From an uncultured Chitinophagaceae bacterium (lineage in GTDB: Bacteria; Bacteroidota; Bacteroidia; Chitinophagales; Chitinophagaceae): 64,000 nt of DNA. The stretch lies in contig CAITVK010000122.1 of the NCBI GenBank assembly GCA_903895845.1, positions 1-64,000 of the forward strand, written 5' to 3'. A model generated the notes under the pieces. That model was not told the DNA's origin. It made no database searches and saw only the letters and a list, made by a program, of their open reading frames with translations. Positions 54,003 through 61,961 of this stretch are shown here, in pieces (position 1 is the stretch's first letter; every line of letters starts with the position of its first letter). Made by a program: the position numbers and the translations under genes.

Positions 54003-55059
54003 GCACAAGTTGATTCAACAACTTAACGTAAGTATTTATTCCGTCCTCGAGCTCAGACACATAAATATATTCGTCGGCAGTATGGCTTCTAGCACTGTCG
54101 CCAGGTCCCATTTTTAAAGTTGCAAAAGGCATCAATGCTTTGTCACTTGTTGTTGGGGAACCATAATAACCTTTACCTAAAGCAATCCCTGCCTTTACCA
54201 AAGGATGATCTAGAGCGATAGAAGTCGATTTCATTCTGGTAGTCCTAGGCTTGAACTGACTCTTTAAGTTATGTTTCAAAGACTCTAATATTTCCTCGAA
54301 TGTGTACAGCTCGTTTACACGAACATCTATCACAAACTTGCATTGGGAAGGGACTACATTGTGCTGTTTGTTTTCAGTATCGATAACAGTAACAGTCAAC
54401 CTTGACTCGCCCAATAAATCGCTTACCTTTTCAAATTTGTAATCACGAATCCAGTTAATATCATCTATTGCTTTATACAAAGCATTTTCCCCTTCGTTGC
54501 GAGCTGCATGTCCAGCGCGACCTTGAGCCGTACAATCAATCACCATCAACCCACGTTCTGCAACAGCCATTTCTAGTTTAGTAGGCTCGCCTACAATACC
54601 GAAGTTGATGTTTCCTAAGTAAGGCAAAACCAATTCTATCCCATTCACCCCGCTGATTTCTTCCTCGGCACTTGCTGCAAATACAACATTGTATTTCAGG
54701 TTATCCTGATGGTAATAATGCAAGAAAGTAGCAATCAACGAAACCAAACAACCACCTGCATCATTACTTCCTAATCCAAATATCTTCCCGTCTTTTTCTA
54801 TCGGCGTGAAAGGATCCATCGTGTAGCCTTTGTTGGGCTTCACAGTATCGTGGTGCGAGTTTAACAGGATACTTTCCTTATTAACATCATACGATTTATT
54901 CTTAGCATAAATATTATTGCCTACTCGAGAATAAGGGATGCCATGCTCATCGAAGAAAGCTCCTAATATCTCTGCCGTCTCATTCTCTTCCTTGGAAAAA
55001 GAAGGGGTAGCAATCAATAGTTTCAGAAGCCTTATCGCTTCATCGGTCAAATGTTTCAT
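53998..55059 (-). CDS. argE: M20-family N-acylornithine deacylase
   Basis: This 353-residue metallopeptidase-type enzyme hydrolyses the N-acyl group of an arginine precursor. LLNSHHDTVKP near residue 66 (metal-binding H and catalytic D), GSNDAGGCLVSLIATFLH near 98, ASAEEEISGVNGIE near 130 (catalytic E-E) and the C-terminal SARSHTADEYIYV are the M20 motifs. Operon position implies the arginine pathway. In a transcarbamylase-type pathway the true substrate would be N-acylcitrulline, so the classic ArgE name is used only loosely. Confidence 0.88.
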   Translation of the reverse strand: MKHLTDEAIRLLKLLIATPSFSKEENETAEILGAFFDEHGIPYSRVGNNIYAKNKSYDVNKESILLNSHHDTVKPNKGYTMDPFTPIEKDGKIFGLGSNDAGGCLVSLIATFLHYYHQDNLKYNVVFAASAEEEISGVNGIELVLPYLGNINFGIVGEPTKLEMAVAERGLMVIDCTAQGRAGHAARNEGENALYKAIDDINWIRDYKFEKVSDLLGESRLTVTVIDTENKQHNVVPSQCKFVIDVRVNELYTFEEILESLKHNLKSQFKPRTTRMKSTSIALDHPLVKAGIALGKGYYGSPTTSDKALMPFATLKMGPGDSARSHTADEYIYVSELEDGINTYVKLLNQLVL

Positions 55060-55104
55060 TTTATTCTTTTAATATTTCAAAGCCTCCATGTTTCCCTTCA
55101 GGGG

Positions 55105-55887
55105 TTAGGGGTTTATTGTCGTACCAGCCTCACCAGTAATCAGTTGTTGCAGTTGTTCTGCCTTGCCAATAATCACTTTACTAACTCCACTATTTATAGC
55201 TGCAAAAGCATTATCCAACTTAGGAATCATCCCTGCAAAAATGACTTGCTTCTCTTTCAATTCACTGTAAGTTGTTGGATTGATAGATGGAATTACACTT
55301 GCATCATCATCTGCATTCATCAATACCCCACTCTTTTCAAAACTATAAATCAATTCAACATCATAAATACTACTCAATGCTTTAGCCGTTTCCTGTGCAA
55401 TAGTGTCTGCATTTGTGTTTAGCAATAAGCCATTTCCATCATGCGTAATGGGTGCTAATACAATTGCTATATTCTGTTCTAAGAGACTTTTCAACAGCCC
55501 CGTATTTACTTCATCCACATCACCAACAAATCCATAATCAATAGTTGGGTGATTTCTTTTATGCGCCTTGATGGCATTTCCATCAGCACCAGTCAATCCT
55601 ATTGCATTGCAACCATTGGCTTGCAATTGTGCCACCACATTCTTGTTGATAGCACCTGCATAAACCATAGTAACAATCTTTAGGGTAGCAGCATCTGTAA
55701 TACGTCTGCCATCAATCATCTGTTGTTCAATGCCTAAATCAGCAGCTAGTTTAGTCGCCAACTTACCGCCTCCATGCACCAAAATTTTCAATCCCTCCAC
55801 AGCAGCAAAGTCCCTGATAAACGCAGCAAGCTTCACTTCGTTATCAATGATGTTGCCCCCAATCTTTATGACATATAATTTCTTCAA
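55105..55887 (-). CDS. argB: N-acetylglutamate kinase (N-acylglutamate kinase)
   Basis: This 260-residue amino-acid-kinase-fold enzyme phosphorylates the gamma-carboxylate of N-acylglutamate. VIKIGGNIIDNE near residue 6, LVHGGGKLATKLAADLG near 37, and NTNADTIAQETAKAL near 157 are family blocks. The length is that of the unregulated, non-arginine-sensitive form. Whether the acyl group is acetyl or succinyl is discussed under argF'. Confidence 0.93.
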   Translation of the reverse strand: MKKLYVIKIGGNIIDNEVKLAAFIRDFAAVEGLKILVHGGGKLATKLAADLGIEQQMIDGRRITDAATLKIVTMVYAGAINKNVVAQLQANGCNAIGLTGADGNAIKAHKRNHPTIDYGFVGDVDEVNTGLLKSLLEQNIAIVLAPITHDGNGLLLNTNADTIAQETAKALSSIYDVELIYSFEKSGVLMNADDDASVIPSINPTTYSELKEKQVIFAGMIPKLDNAFAAINSGVSKVIIGKAEQLQQLITGEAGTTINP

Positions 55888-55900
55888 TGCTATTCTTTTA

Positions 55901-55956
55901 CTTACTACTTAATACTTACAACCTACTACGTATTACGTAAAACGTATAACGTACTA
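55901..55956. repeat. Heptad repeat, eight units, entering the argF' stop
   Basis: Eight exact 7-base units run from CTTACTA types to CGTATTA and CGTATAA types. The last three bases are the argF' stop codon. Confidence 0.9.
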
Positions 55957-56949
55957 CTTCTTCCCTTTTAATATTTCCGCCAACACCGCTTGTGCTGCCC
56001 AAACCCTGTTACCTGCTTCTTGCGTCACAATACTATTCGGACTATCCAATATCTCATCGCTAAGTTCCACATTTCTTCTCACAGGAAGACAGTGCATCAC
56101 CTTCGCATTATTGGTCAAAGCCAACTTTTCCTTGGTTAGCATCCATCGTGGATCGTTGGTGTGCATCTTTCCATAATCATGGTAAGTACTCCAATTCTTC
56201 ACATAGATATAATCGGCATCAGCCAAAGCCTCATCCTGATTTTGATTGATTGTGGCTCCCTTTGTAAACTTTTCATCCAACGCATAACCTTCAGGATGCG
56301 TAATTACAAAGTCCGCCTCGCCCCAGGCATTGATCCATTCTGCAAAACTATTTGCCACACACTGAGGCAAAGGCTTTACGTGAGGTGCCCAAGTAAGTAC
56401 CACCTTAGGACGTTTTTTTGTTGATGGATTAGCCAACAAATCTTCTTGAATCGTAATAATATCCGTGAAAGATTGAAGAGGATGTAACGTAGCACTCTCC
56501 AAACTTACCACCGGTACGCCCGCATATTTGATAAACTGATTCACATACATTTCGCTGTAATCATCGGTCCGGTTTTGCAAGCTAGGGAAAGTTCTTATCG
56601 CCAATATATCAAAGTATAAACCCATTATCGGGGCGGCATCCTTAATGTGTTCAACGGTGTTGCCACTCATGATGGCACCTTCTTCAAATTCCAATGCCCA
56701 ACCTTCCTTATCCACATTAAAAACAATTGCCTCCATTCCCAGATTCTGAGCAGCAACCTGTGTACTCAATCTTGTACGCAAACTCGGATTGAGAAATAAA
56801 AGCCCGATACGTTTATTAGCCCCCAATGCCTTATCTATCATCGGATTGGCCTTATATGCCAATGCCTTTTTAGCCAAATCGTTGATGGCCGCACCAATAT
56901 TTGGTTGCGAAGGCGTTATTAAGTCATTAACCGAAATAAATTGTTTCAT
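55954..56949 (-). CDS. argF': N-acyl-L-ornithine carbamoyltransferase
   Basis: The 331-residue transcarbamylase makes N-acylcitrulline from N-acylornithine. FLNPSLRTRLSTQ near residue 52 is the carbamoyl-phosphate loop of the Bacteroidetes/Xanthomonas N-acylornithine type, HPLQSFTDIITIQE near 155 and HCLPVRRNVEL near 287 complete the active site. ATG at 56949 is preferred to an eight-residue longer form at 56973. The substrate-discriminating position just before E-H is Val99, where succinylornithine enzymes have Pro and acetylornithine enzymes Glu, so a succinyl substrate is favoured. Confidence 0.9.
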   Translation of the reverse strand: MKQFISVNDLITPSQPNIGAAINDLAKKALAYKANPMIDKALGANKRIGLLFLNPSLRTRLSTQVAAQNLGMEAIVFNVDKEGWALEFEEGAIMSGNTVEHIKDAAPIMGLYFDILAIRTFPSLQNRTDDYSEMYVNQFIKYAGVPVVSLESATLHPLQSFTDIITIQEDLLANPSTKKRPKVVLTWAPHVKPLPQCVANSFAEWINAWGEADFVITHPEGYALDEKFTKGATINQNQDEALADADYIYVKNWSTYHDYGKMHTNDPRWMLTKEKLALTNNAKVMHCLPVRRNVELSDEILDSPNSIVTQEAGNRVWAAQAVLAEILKGKK

Positions 56950-57009
56950 AATCCAAACCCGCTTCTGCGGCATATTTTGATGATAAAATAATTATGTTTT
57001 GCTGCATCC

Positions 57010-57135
57010 AAAGCGTATACCTTCTGTCACAAAGCGTACACGTTCTGTCGTAAAACGTACAGGTTCTGTCACAAAGCGTATACGTTTTGTCATAAAGCGT
57101 ATGCGCTTTGTCGTAAAGCGTACACGCTTTATGCT
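57010..57135. repeat. Tandem array, six 21-base units (AAAGCGTACACGTT...)
   Basis: Six units start at 57010 and every 21 bases. AAAGCGTA and a central ACGTT/CTGTC block are kept; cores such as CGTATACG are self-complementary. The last unit overlaps the argD stop codon at 57129-57131. The array lies inside the arginine operon and would be in its mRNA. Confidence 0.92.
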
Positions 57136-58271
57136 TTCAATAATGCAATAGCCCCCTTCAAAGCCTTCAAAAATTCATCCGCATGTTCCTTGGTTAAAGC
57201 CAATGAAGGCAATAAACGGATAACATTTGGCTTCGCCTCCCCAGTAAAAACCTTGAATTCAGTAAGCAATGTCTTCTTCAAATCCATCAAGTCTTCCGGT
57301 ACATCAAAGCCAATCATCAAGCCTCTTCCACGAACATTTTTTATCCCTTCAATACCCTTCAACTCTTCAATAATATATGCACCCAATTCTTTTGCGTGAT
57401 TAATCAATCCATCTTTTTCTATCACTTCCAACACTGCCAAAGCCGCCGCACAGGCCAGATGATTGCCACCGAAAGTAGTGCCCAGCAAACCATATTTAGC
57501 CTTGATATGTGGCGCAATCAAGATGCCGCCGATAGGAAAACCATTGCCCATACCCTTCGCCATAGAATAGATATCGGCATTAACGCCCGCACAATCGTGA
57601 GCAAAAAACTGTCCGCTCCTGCCATAACCACACTGAACACTATCAGCAATATATACCGCATTGTACTTGTCGCACAAAGTTCTAATTAATTGTAAAAAAC
57701 TAGTATTAGCCAAAATAATTCCTCCAACACCTTGGATACCTTCTATGATAACCGAAGAAATCTCATTGCCATGTTTTTCAAAGCAAGCAGTAAGAGCCGC
57801 TTCGTCATTAAATGGAAGAAAAATAATGTTATCAGTTTTATTAACAGGGGCAACGATAGATAGATTATCAGTAGCAGCCACCGCCAAAGAAGTACGTCCG
57901 TGAAAGGACTTGCTAAACGCAACTACCTTCTTTTTTCCATTATGGAAGCTAGCAAGTTTAAGCGCATTCTCATTTGCTTCTGCACCACTATTACAAAGGA
58001 ATAGCTGATAATCTTCCTTACCGCTCACCTTTCCCAACTTTTCAGCTAACTGCGCTTGGATAGGAATGATGATAGAATTAGAATAAAAAGCAATCTTTTC
58101 CAACTGCTCTTCAATGCGTTTCACCCAATGAGGATGTGTATGCCCGATACTAATTACTGCGTGACCGCCATACATATCCAAATACTGCACACCATTTTCA
58201 TCCCAAACATTGCTTCCAATTGCTTTGGTAATAGTGATATTGTTGAGAGGATATACGTCGAATAATTTCAT
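57129..58271 (-). CDS. argD: N-acetylornithine aminotransferase (N-acylornithine aminotransferase)
   Basis: This 380-residue class III PLP aminotransferase converts N-acylglutamate semialdehyde to N-acylornithine. LDMYGGHAVISIGHTHPHW near residue 32, NSGAEANENALKLA near 95, DSVQCGYGRSGQFFAH near 207 (cofactor-binding D) and SMAKGMGNGFPIGG near 233 (Schiff-base lysine) are all there. Its 3' end runs into the 21-base array. Confidence 0.94.
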   Translation of the reverse strand: MKLFDVYPLNNITITKAIGSNVWDENGVQYLDMYGGHAVISIGHTHPHWVKRIEEQLEKIAFYSNSIIIPIQAQLAEKLGKVSGKEDYQLFLCNSGAEANENALKLASFHNGKKKVVAFSKSFHGRTSLAVAATDNLSIVAPVNKTDNIIFLPFNDEAALTACFEKHGNEISSVIIEGIQGVGGIILANTSFLQLIRTLCDKYNAVYIADSVQCGYGRSGQFFAHDCAGVNADIYSMAKGMGNGFPIGGILIAPHIKAKYGLLGTTFGGNHLACAAALAVLEVIEKDGLINHAKELGAYIIEELKGIEGIKNVRGRGLMIGFDVPEDLMDLKKTLLTEFKVFTGEAKPNVIRLLPSLALTKEHADEFLKALKGAIALLKA

Positions 58272-58274
58272 TTG

Positions 58275-58309
58275 AGTTGAGAGTTATTAATTATGAAATA
58301 CGAGTTCTA
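58275..58309. repeat. Heptad repeat, five units, argD-argC junction
   Basis: AGTTGAG, AGTTATT, AATTATG and related units fill the gap and overlap the argC stop at 58307. Confidence 0.75.
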
Positions 58310-59308
58310 AAACCCTGCGCCTTTAAGTTTAAGCCCCAGCGTTTCTTCAAGACCAAAAATCAAGTTCATATTCTGTACCGCTTGTCCAGAAGCTCCTTTT
58401 AGCAAGTTATCTATGACTGAATGAACAACCACTTTATTGCCTACAATCTCAATATTGATAATACACTTATTGGTGTTTACCACTTGCTTTAGATTAATGG
58501 GTTCAAGCGATATTTTAGTAAAAGGTTCATTCTTATAAGCAGCCTTGAATACTTCCAATATCCTATCCTTACCCCAGTTACATTTAAAAGTAGAACTGAT
58601 GAAGATGCCTCTTGTGAAATCTCCCCTCCAAGGAACAAAGTTTAGGTCTAAGGCTTCAACCCTGTTACCAGTTTCTGCTTGTAATAAAGATTGTATTATC
58701 TCTGCATTATGCTGATGGGTCAATGTTTTGTAAGGGGATATATTATTGGCTCTCCAGCTAAAGTGTGTGGTTGCACTCAAACTTTGCCCTGCACCGGTGC
58801 TGCCTGTAATACCTGTAGTGTAAACATCTTCATTCAAGAAAGCACCTTCTTTAGCAAAGGGTAATAGTCCTAATTGAATAGCTGTAGCAAAACAACCTGG
58901 GTTAGCAATGCTATCTGCTTTCTTTATTTGTTCCCTGTTTAGTTCAGGTAACCCATAGACGAAGTTTCTTCCTTTTATGTTGGCATCAGCCTTCAAGCGG
59001 AAGTCGTTTCCTATATCAATCAGTTTTACTTCTGGGGCAATTTCATGTTCCAACAAGAACTTCTTTGCCTCTCCATGACCCGCACAAAAGAAAATTACAT
59101 CAACAAAGTCTTTTGTTAGAGGTGGGATGGTCGCAACAAACTTGATGTCGGTATCGCCAATCAAATCTGCATGAACCTTACTCAATAAATTGCCCGCATT
59201 GCTTCCACTTTGCACAAAAGCAATCTCTGCCTGTGGGTGATTAATCAGTAACCTAATCAATTCCCCACCTGTATATCCTGCACCGCCTATAATTCCTGCT
59301 CTTATCAT
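58307..59308 (-). CDS. argC: N-acetyl-gamma-glutamyl-phosphate reductase
   Basis: The 333-residue NADPH-dependent reductase has GIIGGAGYTGGELIRLL at the N-terminus (Rossmann loop), SIANPGCFATAIQLGLLP near residue 133 (catalytic cysteine) and HQHNAEI near 194. Length corresponds to the standard form. It acts after ArgB on the acylglutamyl-phosphate and lies in pathway-related order beside argD and argG. Confidence 0.95.
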   Translation of the reverse strand: MIRAGIIGGAGYTGGELIRLLINHPQAEIAFVQSGSNAGNLLSKVHADLIGDTDIKFVATIPPLTKDFVDVIFFCAGHGEAKKFLLEHEIAPEVKLIDIGNDFRLKADANIKGRNFVYGLPELNREQIKKADSIANPGCFATAIQLGLLPFAKEGAFLNEDVYTTGITGSTGAGQSLSATTHFSWRANNISPYKTLTHQHNAEIIQSLLQAETGNRVEALDLNFVPWRGDFTRGIFISSTFKCNWGKDRILEVFKAAYKNEPFTKISLEPINLKQVVNTNKCIINIEIVGNKVVVHSVIDNLLKGASGQAVQNMNLIFGLEETLGLKLKGAGF

Positions 59309-59320
59309 TTCTAAAGTTTT

Positions 59321-59390
59321 ACGTTGTACGTTTTAAGTTATACGTTAAGGAACGTGCAACGTAAAACGTATAACTTATAACGTATTACTT
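59321..59390. repeat. Heptad repeat, ten units, argC-argG junction, entering argG
   Basis: Ten 7-base units change from ACGTTTT types to AAAACGT types, an imperfect hairpin. They cover the argG stop and its last four codons (Ser-Asn-Thr-Leu), so the repeat shapes the protein end. Confidence 0.9.
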
Positions 59391-60583
59391 GCTTGAACCT
59401 TATTCCAAATAGAAGTCTGGTTCCCGAATATCTTACTGAAACCACGAACATCTTCTCCAGTAAAGCCTGTATTCATTTCACCATATTTACCAAACTTAGC
59501 ACTCATCAAATCGTAGTTACTTTCTATTCCTATTATCTGGAAACGATATGGCAATAATTGCACAAACACATCGCCCGTAACGTTTTGCTGACTATTGGTT
59601 AGATAGGCTTCAATATCGCGCATTACTGGGTCAAGAATCTGACCTTCATGCAACCAGTTTCCGTAAAATTGCGCTAATTGATCTTTCCAGTTTAATTGCC
59701 ACTTAGTAAGCACGTGCTTCTCTAAAGCGTGGTGTGCTTTTAAGATAACCATTGGAGCAGCGGCCTCAAAACCAACACGTCCTTTAATACCAATTATAGT
59801 ATCTCCTACATGTATATCTCTACCAATACCATATCCACCTGCTATGGTTTGTAAGTATTGTATAGCCAGAGAAGGGTGACTGAATACTTGGTCATTTATT
59901 GCTTTCAATTCGCCTTTTTCGAAGGTTAGTTTTACTTCTTCTGCTTCATTCTTGGTTACTTGTGTAGGCCAGGCGCTTTCTGGAAGAATCCCCTTACTGT
60001 TCAATGTTTCCTTACCGCCCACACTCGTTCCCCACAAACCTTTATTGATGCTGTACATGCTTTTCTCAAAGTTCATGTCCACATTCTTGCTTTTTAGGTA
60101 AGCAATTTCTTCTTCCCTACTTAGTTTCAAATCACGTATTGGGGTAATGATCTCCACACCCGGAATCATGATATGAAAAATCATATCAAACCTCACTTGG
60201 TCATTTCCTGCGCCCGTGCTGCCGTGTGCAACTGCTGTAGCATTCAGTTTCTTGGCATGTTCTGCAATGTGCAAGGCCTGACTCAAACGTTCGGCACTCA
60301 CACTTAGCGGATAAGTATTGTTCTTCAAAACATTGCCATAAATAAGGTACTTTATAATGCTATCGTAATAATCTTCTACTGCATTAATGGTAACGTGCGT
60401 TTTCACGCCCAACTTATAAGCGTGTGCTTCAATGTGTTTCAACTCTTCCTCACCAAAACCACCTGTGTTTACAATGATGCTATGCACATCAAAACCCCTG
60501 TCTTCTGTCAGATATTTTACGCAATAAGAAGTATCCAATCCACCACTAAAGCCTAGTACTATTTGTTTTCTAGTTTCACTCAT
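59375..60583 (-). CDS. argG: Argininosuccinate synthase
   Basis: This 402-residue ATP-pyrophosphatase ligates citrulline and aspartate. GFSGGLDTSYCVKYL near residue 12 is the nucleotide loop, GSTGAGNDQVRFD near 125 and SMYSINKGLWGTSVGG near 196 the substrate blocks. It is the second gene of the operon, nine bases after the GNAT gene. The last four codons lie in a heptad repeat. Confidence 0.96.
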   Translation of the reverse strand: MSETRKQIVLGFSGGLDTSYCVKYLTEDRGFDVHSIIVNTGGFGEEELKHIEAHAYKLGVKTHVTINAVEDYYDSIIKYLIYGNVLKNNTYPLSVSAERLSQALHIAEHAKKLNATAVAHGSTGAGNDQVRFDMIFHIMIPGVEIITPIRDLKLSREEEIAYLKSKNVDMNFEKSMYSINKGLWGTSVGGKETLNSKGILPESAWPTQVTKNEAEEVKLTFEKGELKAINDQVFSHPSLAIQYLQTIAGGYGIGRDIHVGDTIIGIKGRVGFEAAAPMVILKAHHALEKHVLTKWQLNWKDQLAQFYGNWLHEGQILDPVMRDIEAYLTNSQQNVTGDVFVQLLPYRFQIIGIESNYDLMSAKFGKYGEMNTGFTGEDVRGFSKIFGNQTSIWNKVQASNTL

Positions 60584-60592
60584 CGTTTATAA

Positions 60593-61324
60593 TTATTTTA
60601 TTGTCAATTTCAGGATTACCAAAAGAATTAGGAAGCCAAAGATAGATTTCAGTAAGTTTCCACTTTTCTTTTCATCTTTCTTGTAAAACCATTTCAGTAG
60701 TTTGCTCTGCTTTATGCTGTTAAAGCGTTCATATACTTTAGAATGTTCTTTAAAGTTGTCAGCAGTTTCCTTTGGTTCGTAGTGATCTTTTGGGTCGAAA
60801 AGCATGGCTGTACACATACAGTTCTTCCTTTCTTTGGTCATCAATATGTCGTAGTTAACGCAGCTTTTGCAACCTGCCCAAAAGTCTTCATCATCGGTCA
60901 GTTCGCTGTATGTAACAGGCTCGTAACCAAGGTCGCTGTTTATTTTCATCACAGCCAATCCTGTGGTCAATCCAAATATCTTGGCTTCGGGATATTTCTC
61001 TCTTGATAAAGCAAAGATGGTTTGTTTGATTGTTTTGGCTACACCACTCTTTCTAAATTCTGGTGCCACTATCAGTCCGCTATTGGCTACAAACTTGCCG
61101 TGGCTCCATTCTTCTATGTAGCAAAAGCCCACCCATTGTCCTAGTTTGGTCAATGCGATGACTGCTTTTCCTTCCAACATTTTTGCTGCAATGTATTCTG
61201 GGCTTCTCTTGGCAATTCCGGTTCCCCTTGCCTTGGCAGACGATTCCATTTCGTCTGTAATCCTGATTGCGTAATGTGTATCGAGGTTATTAGCTACACG
61301 AACAATAATATCTTGTTGTTCCAC
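60593..61324 (-). CDS. ArgA-like GNAT acyltransferase with cysteine cluster and C-terminal membrane helix
   Basis: This 243-residue protein probably makes N-acylglutamate, the first step of the pathway, since no other ArgA or ArgJ is in the operon. Residues 1-150 are a GNAT fold with VAPEFRKSGVAKTI near 86-99 as the acetyl-CoA loop. Four cysteines follow (C152, C155, C169, C171), a possible metal site. Residues 224-242 are one hydrophobic helix that may anchor it to the membrane. The start is GTG; no ATG precedes the fold. It heads the operon behind a structured leader. The substrate is an inference from position. Confidence 0.78.
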   Translation of the reverse strand: MEQQDIIVRVANNLDTHYAIRITDEMESSAKARGTGIAKRSPEYIAAKMLEGKAVIALTKLGQWVGFCYIEEWSHGKFVANSGLIVAPEFRKSGVAKTIKQTIFALSREKYPEAKIFGLTTGLAVMKINSDLGYEPVTYSELTDDEDFWAGCKSCVNYDILMTKERKNCMCTAMLFDPKDHYEPKETADNFKEHSKVYERFNSIKQSKLLKWFYKKDEKKSGNLLKSIFGFLILLVILKLTIK

Positions 61325-61361
61325 TGTATAAATAAGTTATAATATTCGAAATAATTGTTGA

Positions 61362-61539
61362 TTGTGCCAGCATCTAAAAATAAGAGATGCTAAAGAGGTC
61401 GGAATATTTCACTGATAGGGGCAACTGGCAAAATGCTCGGCCTATCAGAAACCGGGGCGTGGTCGTGGAGAGAAAATAAAAGCAGGCACAACAGTCGTAG
61501 ACTGTGATGCTTTATTATATGAAGTTGTGTTTTTCAACT
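61362..61539 (-). ncRNA. Structured leader RNA of the arginine operon, possible cis-regulatory element
   Basis: On the minus strand the leader has a 5' hairpin (61523-61539), a stem of AAAGCA with TGCTTT (61508-61513/61479-61484) enclosing ACAGTC-GTA-GACTGT, a hairpin CTGATAGG/CCTATCAG (61441-61448 with 61412-61419), and a hairpin AGCATCT/AGATGCT (61385-61391 with 61369-61375). TTGTGCC at 61485-61491, inside the loop of the second stem, is perfectly complementary to GGCACAA at 61362-61368. It would form either the closing helix of a three-way junction or stay in the loop. The element is GC-richer than its surroundings. No known riboswitch class was recognised. Confidence 0.5.
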
Positions 61540-61570
61540 GCTCTTTTATTTAATGATTAATTTGAGGTAG

Positions 61571-61578
61571 CAAAAGTA
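61571..61578 (-). promoter_or_regulatory. Promoter -7 element of the arginine operon (TACTTTTG)
   Basis: TACTTTTG on the minus strand matches TAnnTTTG exactly and would start a leader of about 240 bases before the GTG of the GNAT gene. No clear -33 TTTG is seen. Confidence 0.5.
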
Positions 61579-61643
61579 TATAGAATATATGGATTATAGT
61601 ACATTTAATTTAAAAAAGGCAGGTTAAAAGAGGTATTAATTTT

Positions 61644-61664
61644 TAGTGATTAGTGTTTAGTTGG
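61644..61664. repeat. Short heptad repeat, three units
   Basis: TAGTGAT, TAGTGTT and TAGTTGG follow one another upstream of the arginine promoter. The same unit type is found at 17218. Confidence 0.6.
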
Positions 61665-61961
61665 CAAAAGGAAGTAGAAAAATATTGTAAGAATTGTCTT
61701 TTTAGTTTTGCTAAGCATCTGGTTTACTAATTTATTATATCTGTTACTAACAAAGTGTAAATACCCATTCATATCCTTTAATGTGTTCTTAAAATTACTT
61801 TGCGTTTTTATTTTATCCTAATCTTGATAAGACTTAACCTTCCGACAAATGCCTTTGGTGCTGAAAAAAAGGAACAAAAAGGTGTATTCACAAAACAAAT
61901 TACAATCAGTTATTAGAATATAAAAATGACTATAAAAAGGCAATCTTGAAATTGCTCAACC

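Noticed and set aside
61362-61539. Known riboswitch classes for the arginine leader
   Set aside because: Core motifs of SAM, TPP, cobalamin, lysine, glycine, ZTP, c-di-GMP and fluoride riboswitches, and of tmRNA, RNase P RNA and SRP RNA, were looked for by eye and not found.
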